From contig JAUJPP010000007.1 of assembly GCA_030562195.1 (NCBI GenBank), positions 24,549,769-24,613,768 of the forward strand: DNA of 64,000 nt, in the 5' to 3' direction. Shown here piece by piece: positions 61,601 through 64,000 of this stretch. The stretch is from Nipponacmea schrenckii (taxonomy: Eukaryota > Mollusca > Gastropoda > Lottiidae). The first letter of the stretch is position 1; each line of letters starts with the position of its first letter. The position numbers and the translations under genes are program-made. The notes under the pieces are model-generated. The model was given only the letters and a program-made list of their open reading frames with translations. It did no database searches and was not told the DNA's origin.

Positions 61601-62149
61601 GTCAAACAATTCCCATTGCCAATAGAACTGGTCAAACTATTGGAACATGTAAACATAATTGGTAAACCTAATGGTACATGCCACTAGAATTGGTTAATCT
61701 AATGGAACATGTCACACATAGCACTCCCGATATGTCAGTACTCATTTATAACCGGGTCGGCTGGTATAATGAGGAAAGATAATAAGAGGTAACTCGATGC
61801 CGACCGAGATTTGACCTCACGACCACCATTATTTGTTCGACGTTACCAAGCAATTGACGCCGTGTGAACTTTTCAACCGTTTTACAAAACCCCTCCAGAA
61901 CAGATAAATGTTAACGGTAAGTTTGGATTTCTTTTGATTCATCTGCATAGGTGCAATTGCATACTGATATAACATTTCTCCTCAGAATCGAAACTGGCTT
62001 CCCTACCTTTCTGTAAAAAAATGAAGCAATGACCCGTCTCAATCTTAAGCCATATGATTCTAAAAACAGTAGAACCAACACTCCTGCATATACACTGAAT
62101 ATAATGACCAAATTAGTTCTACTAGCCTTGGAAGGATAAGGTAAACAAA
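58698..62149 (-). CDS. DCST1: DCST1, C-terminal four exons (5' end not found)
   Basis: Multi-pass membrane protein of the DC-STAMP domain family. DCST1/DCST2, fly Sneaky and worm SPE-42/SPE-49 are sperm proteins needed for fertilisation, and mammalian DCST1 has E3 ubiquitin-ligase activity. Exons in transcript order: 62007-62149, 61058-61171, 59308-59493, 58698-58781. The encoded sequence runs through the last membrane helix (LVIIFSVYAGVLVLLFLESYG), the basic RLRRVIASFFYRK-REKRRTLYVYNDML segment, FPILCCWLK, and a C4C4 RING-like finger: CLIC, C-x4-C, YCADC and, in the last exon, TCYAC. It ends in a Ser/Asp-rich tail, TIGY, like the human DCST1 tail. The first listed exon begins inside a codon (two bases), so upstream exons exist. 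I could not recognise them between 62150 and 64000; they probably lie beyond the window. Confidence 0.85.
58823..59132 (+). mobile_element. tRNA-derived SINE in DCST1 intron
   Basis: A degenerate head (gggttggctcagtgagttaa, B box lost) is followed by the full body (acaataaaccgaggccccgt, taaagatccctcgactgtta, gcaaagagtaggcta, gaagagcagggcgtaaaatt) and a catttcatttc tail. It lies in the last intron of DCST1, antisense to the gene. Confidence 0.8.
59747..60068. mobile_element. TTAA MITE in DCST1 intron
   Basis: TTAA-AGTGATACTGCGTCTTAG on the left and CTAGACGCAGTATTCAT-TTAA on the right delimit 322 bp. It is a close relative of 36253-36571. Confidence 0.7.
60284..60757. mobile_element. 474-bp hAT-like MITE in DCST1 intron
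   Basis: The ends are CAGTGCCTCTCAACCTT and TTTGAGAAGCCCTG, the typical hAT CAG...CTG inverted ends. Flanking 8-mers CTTTAAAA (60276-60283) and TTTTAAAA (60758-60765) match at 7 of 8 positions. The interior is relatively GC-rich and has no transposase frame. Confidence 0.7.
61220..61725. repeat. ~31-bp minisatellite in DCST1 intron
   Basis: Some fifteen imperfect units of the type aatagaactggtcaacctat + tggtacatgtc. Some units lack the middle. It lies between the first two DCST1 exons seen here. Confidence 0.8.
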
Positions 62150-64000
62150 CTGAAATATAATACATATCTGTGTTACCCCGGAGGGAAATCCAATCCGTTA
62201 ATACGAAATCCAACCCATTAATACCACTTTTACAGTCGTTATAGTTTACATAGGAAAACGAATCTGTTCGACTTTAAGTGATATTCCTAAGAACGTGTTT
62301 TTAGTCCTTGCCTTTGGCAGCATTATTCACTAAATGTTATTTGTATAATTGGGGCTATGTGCCTTATCGAATTTCTGTAAGTTTGTTTGTGTCAGTTCAT
62401 GAGATATTGCAAAAAAGTTCCTTAAGAAAAGGGTTATTGCGTTATAGCCCTTGTCGCTGTAAATGATGCAAGAACCTTTTTCCAAAATTTTTTTTCTTAA
62501 TTTTTCGGCGAACCATTGCAAAAAAAAGATTATTTGTGGACACATGTTACGTTTTCTATTAAGTTATTTTCAGATTGGTGTTAGAATGGGAGAATATAAC
62601 TTGTATCAACTTGTTAAGAATGAAGAAGACTAGAGACATTGTTTTGTACTAGGCATTCATTTAGAATTATAACAAGTTTTGGTTCAGTTATTTGTAGGGT
62701 TTTGTGGAGCAGGTCCTAAAATCGAGGATGCACTGCTTTTATAACCAACCTGCATTAGATGTTATCTGATCGACGTCGTGTTTTTGATTGAATGATGATA
62801 AAAATAATCTTACAATGTCACCCATAAAACCTTCGCCATAAACTTTTAAATCAATATGGTGGCTTCCTAAATAAAAATCAAATGACAAATGATGAAGGAA
62901 TGAACCAGTATTTAGTGCTTCTAGTGTTTGTTTTAGAGTTTGTATACGATTACGTGATTTTTACTCCCTATTTCCCCTCTGAAAAGCTTTACCGAAACAT
63001 AAATTGGCGAAGCAAAAAATTATATGACTGTAGCCTTGAGCATCTAAAAAAAGATAGCACTTGTTTATTATGTTGGTGGATGGCGTCCGTTCACTGTGAA
63101 GACAGATATTGAATGAAAGAAGGAACTCACCCGTTTGTTTGTAATCTATTTTACAATTTTTACCAATTATATAAAGCACAGAGTACAATAGATGATCTAA
63201 CATAACAATTATACCAGTAATAAATACTCGAAATATTAATGTAACTGTACCTTTAATCTAGAGGAATATAATAGTTCGTGCTAACTTTACAATAGTAGGT
63301 GCTAGTCACTTTCAGTTGATTTCGGTGCATATCAGAAAACGCCCCTCCAAAGCCCGACTATACTGTACTATCAGCTACATGAAAGTAATGCTTACTTTAA
63401 TATACCGGAAATATGCATATTAACATATTTGTGTAAATTCCAATCTTGAATGAAATAGAGCTTGTCACCGTTTCTCAAAAAATATTAAAGAACTACAGAA
63501 AATATCAAATTTTCTCGTTTTTTGATAACCAGGGCCATTTCAATGTCGCTGGAAAATTTAACCTAGTATTTCCCAACAAAATATTCCATTTTAAATCTCA
63601 AGATGTAGAATGACTTTGCTTTGATAAATATGTCCATATATATGCGCATATTTTCGTTTAAACTTTTATTTTTCAGCCCAAACTTACCAAATTTCCTCTT
63701 TCATCCTTCTGTAATTTACATGAAGTGGGAAATATTACTTCTTTTTTCTCCATTTTTTTAAGTGGGAGAAGAAAACTTTTGCCCTGAAAGAATACAGTTA
63801 AGAAGCTATTACCAAATTGGACATGTTTTTTAAGTCTAGGACAAGAAAATAATTGAAATATTGATATGTTTTTTTCATCTTATTATAATCGGATCAAGAT
63901 TTAAGGTAAATTTAAACATCTGTTTGCTTAATGTTTATGAACCTTATAGTTATAGGCCTACATGGTTTCGGTGTCAATAATTATAGTGTACTTTAATTAT
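62150..64000. other. No gene recognised; probable DCST1 intron
   Basis: AT-rich sequence with no exon I can match to the DC-STAMP domain or any other family on either strand. Since DCST1 must continue upstream on the minus strand, this is probably intron. Confidence 0.45.

Overview
This window is metazoan nuclear DNA: AT-rich, with intron-rich genes using GT-AG splice sites, tRNA-derived SINEs, many short terminal-inverted-repeat (TIR) elements and minisatellites. The gene set (an ectopeptidase, an AA15/chitin-binding-4 protein, DCST1, an intronless class A GPCR) and the style of the repeats suggest a lophotrochozoan, most likely a marine mollusc such as a gastropod. That placement is inference; no species can be named from the sequence.

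Layout. 1-7545: no gene. It holds tandem ~160-bp repeats, a ~3 kb inverted-arm element (2632-5650) and smaller foldback elements. 7892-14341 (+): complete 10-exon PSAT1 (368 aa). 14833-16290: a TTAA-flanked TIR element between convergent genes. 16525-21540 (-): complete 10-exon MTFMT (348 aa). 23412-23623 (+): an orphan BED-finger-like exon. 25105-41042 (+): complete 19-exon M1 zinc aminopeptidase (960 aa, type II membrane protein). 43060-46690: repeats only. 46899-47927 (-): intronless orphan GPCR (342 aa). 48050-54060: repeats, including a 2 kb satellite with an ~88-bp dimeric unit. 54565-57893 (+): 3-exon secreted AA15-LPMO-like protein (697 aa). 58698-62149 (-): the last four exons of DCST1; its 5' part lies beyond the recognised exons and probably beyond the window.

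All exon chains were joined by hand from splice sites, reading phase and known family sequences, and every listed junction keeps frame. PSAT1 (serine synthesis) and MTFMT (which uses 10-formyl-tetrahydrofolate) are metabolically linked through one-carbon supply, but their adjacency in a eukaryote may be chance. The other genes show no obvious shared pathway.

Most notable observations: (i) a lytic-polysaccharide-monooxygenase-like protein that appears to have lost its copper histidine brace and carries a mucin-like stretch plus two identically spaced six-cysteine modules; (ii) a SINE whose 11-bp target duplication includes the 3' splice site of an aminopeptidase exon, so the SINE tail now supplies the acceptor's upstream sequence; (iii) a minisatellite that has multiplied the splice acceptor of MTFMT exon 4; (iv) several non-autonomous element families with readable target duplications (8 bp or TTAA), and an unusual inverted cluster of GTTACCGTTTT motifs.
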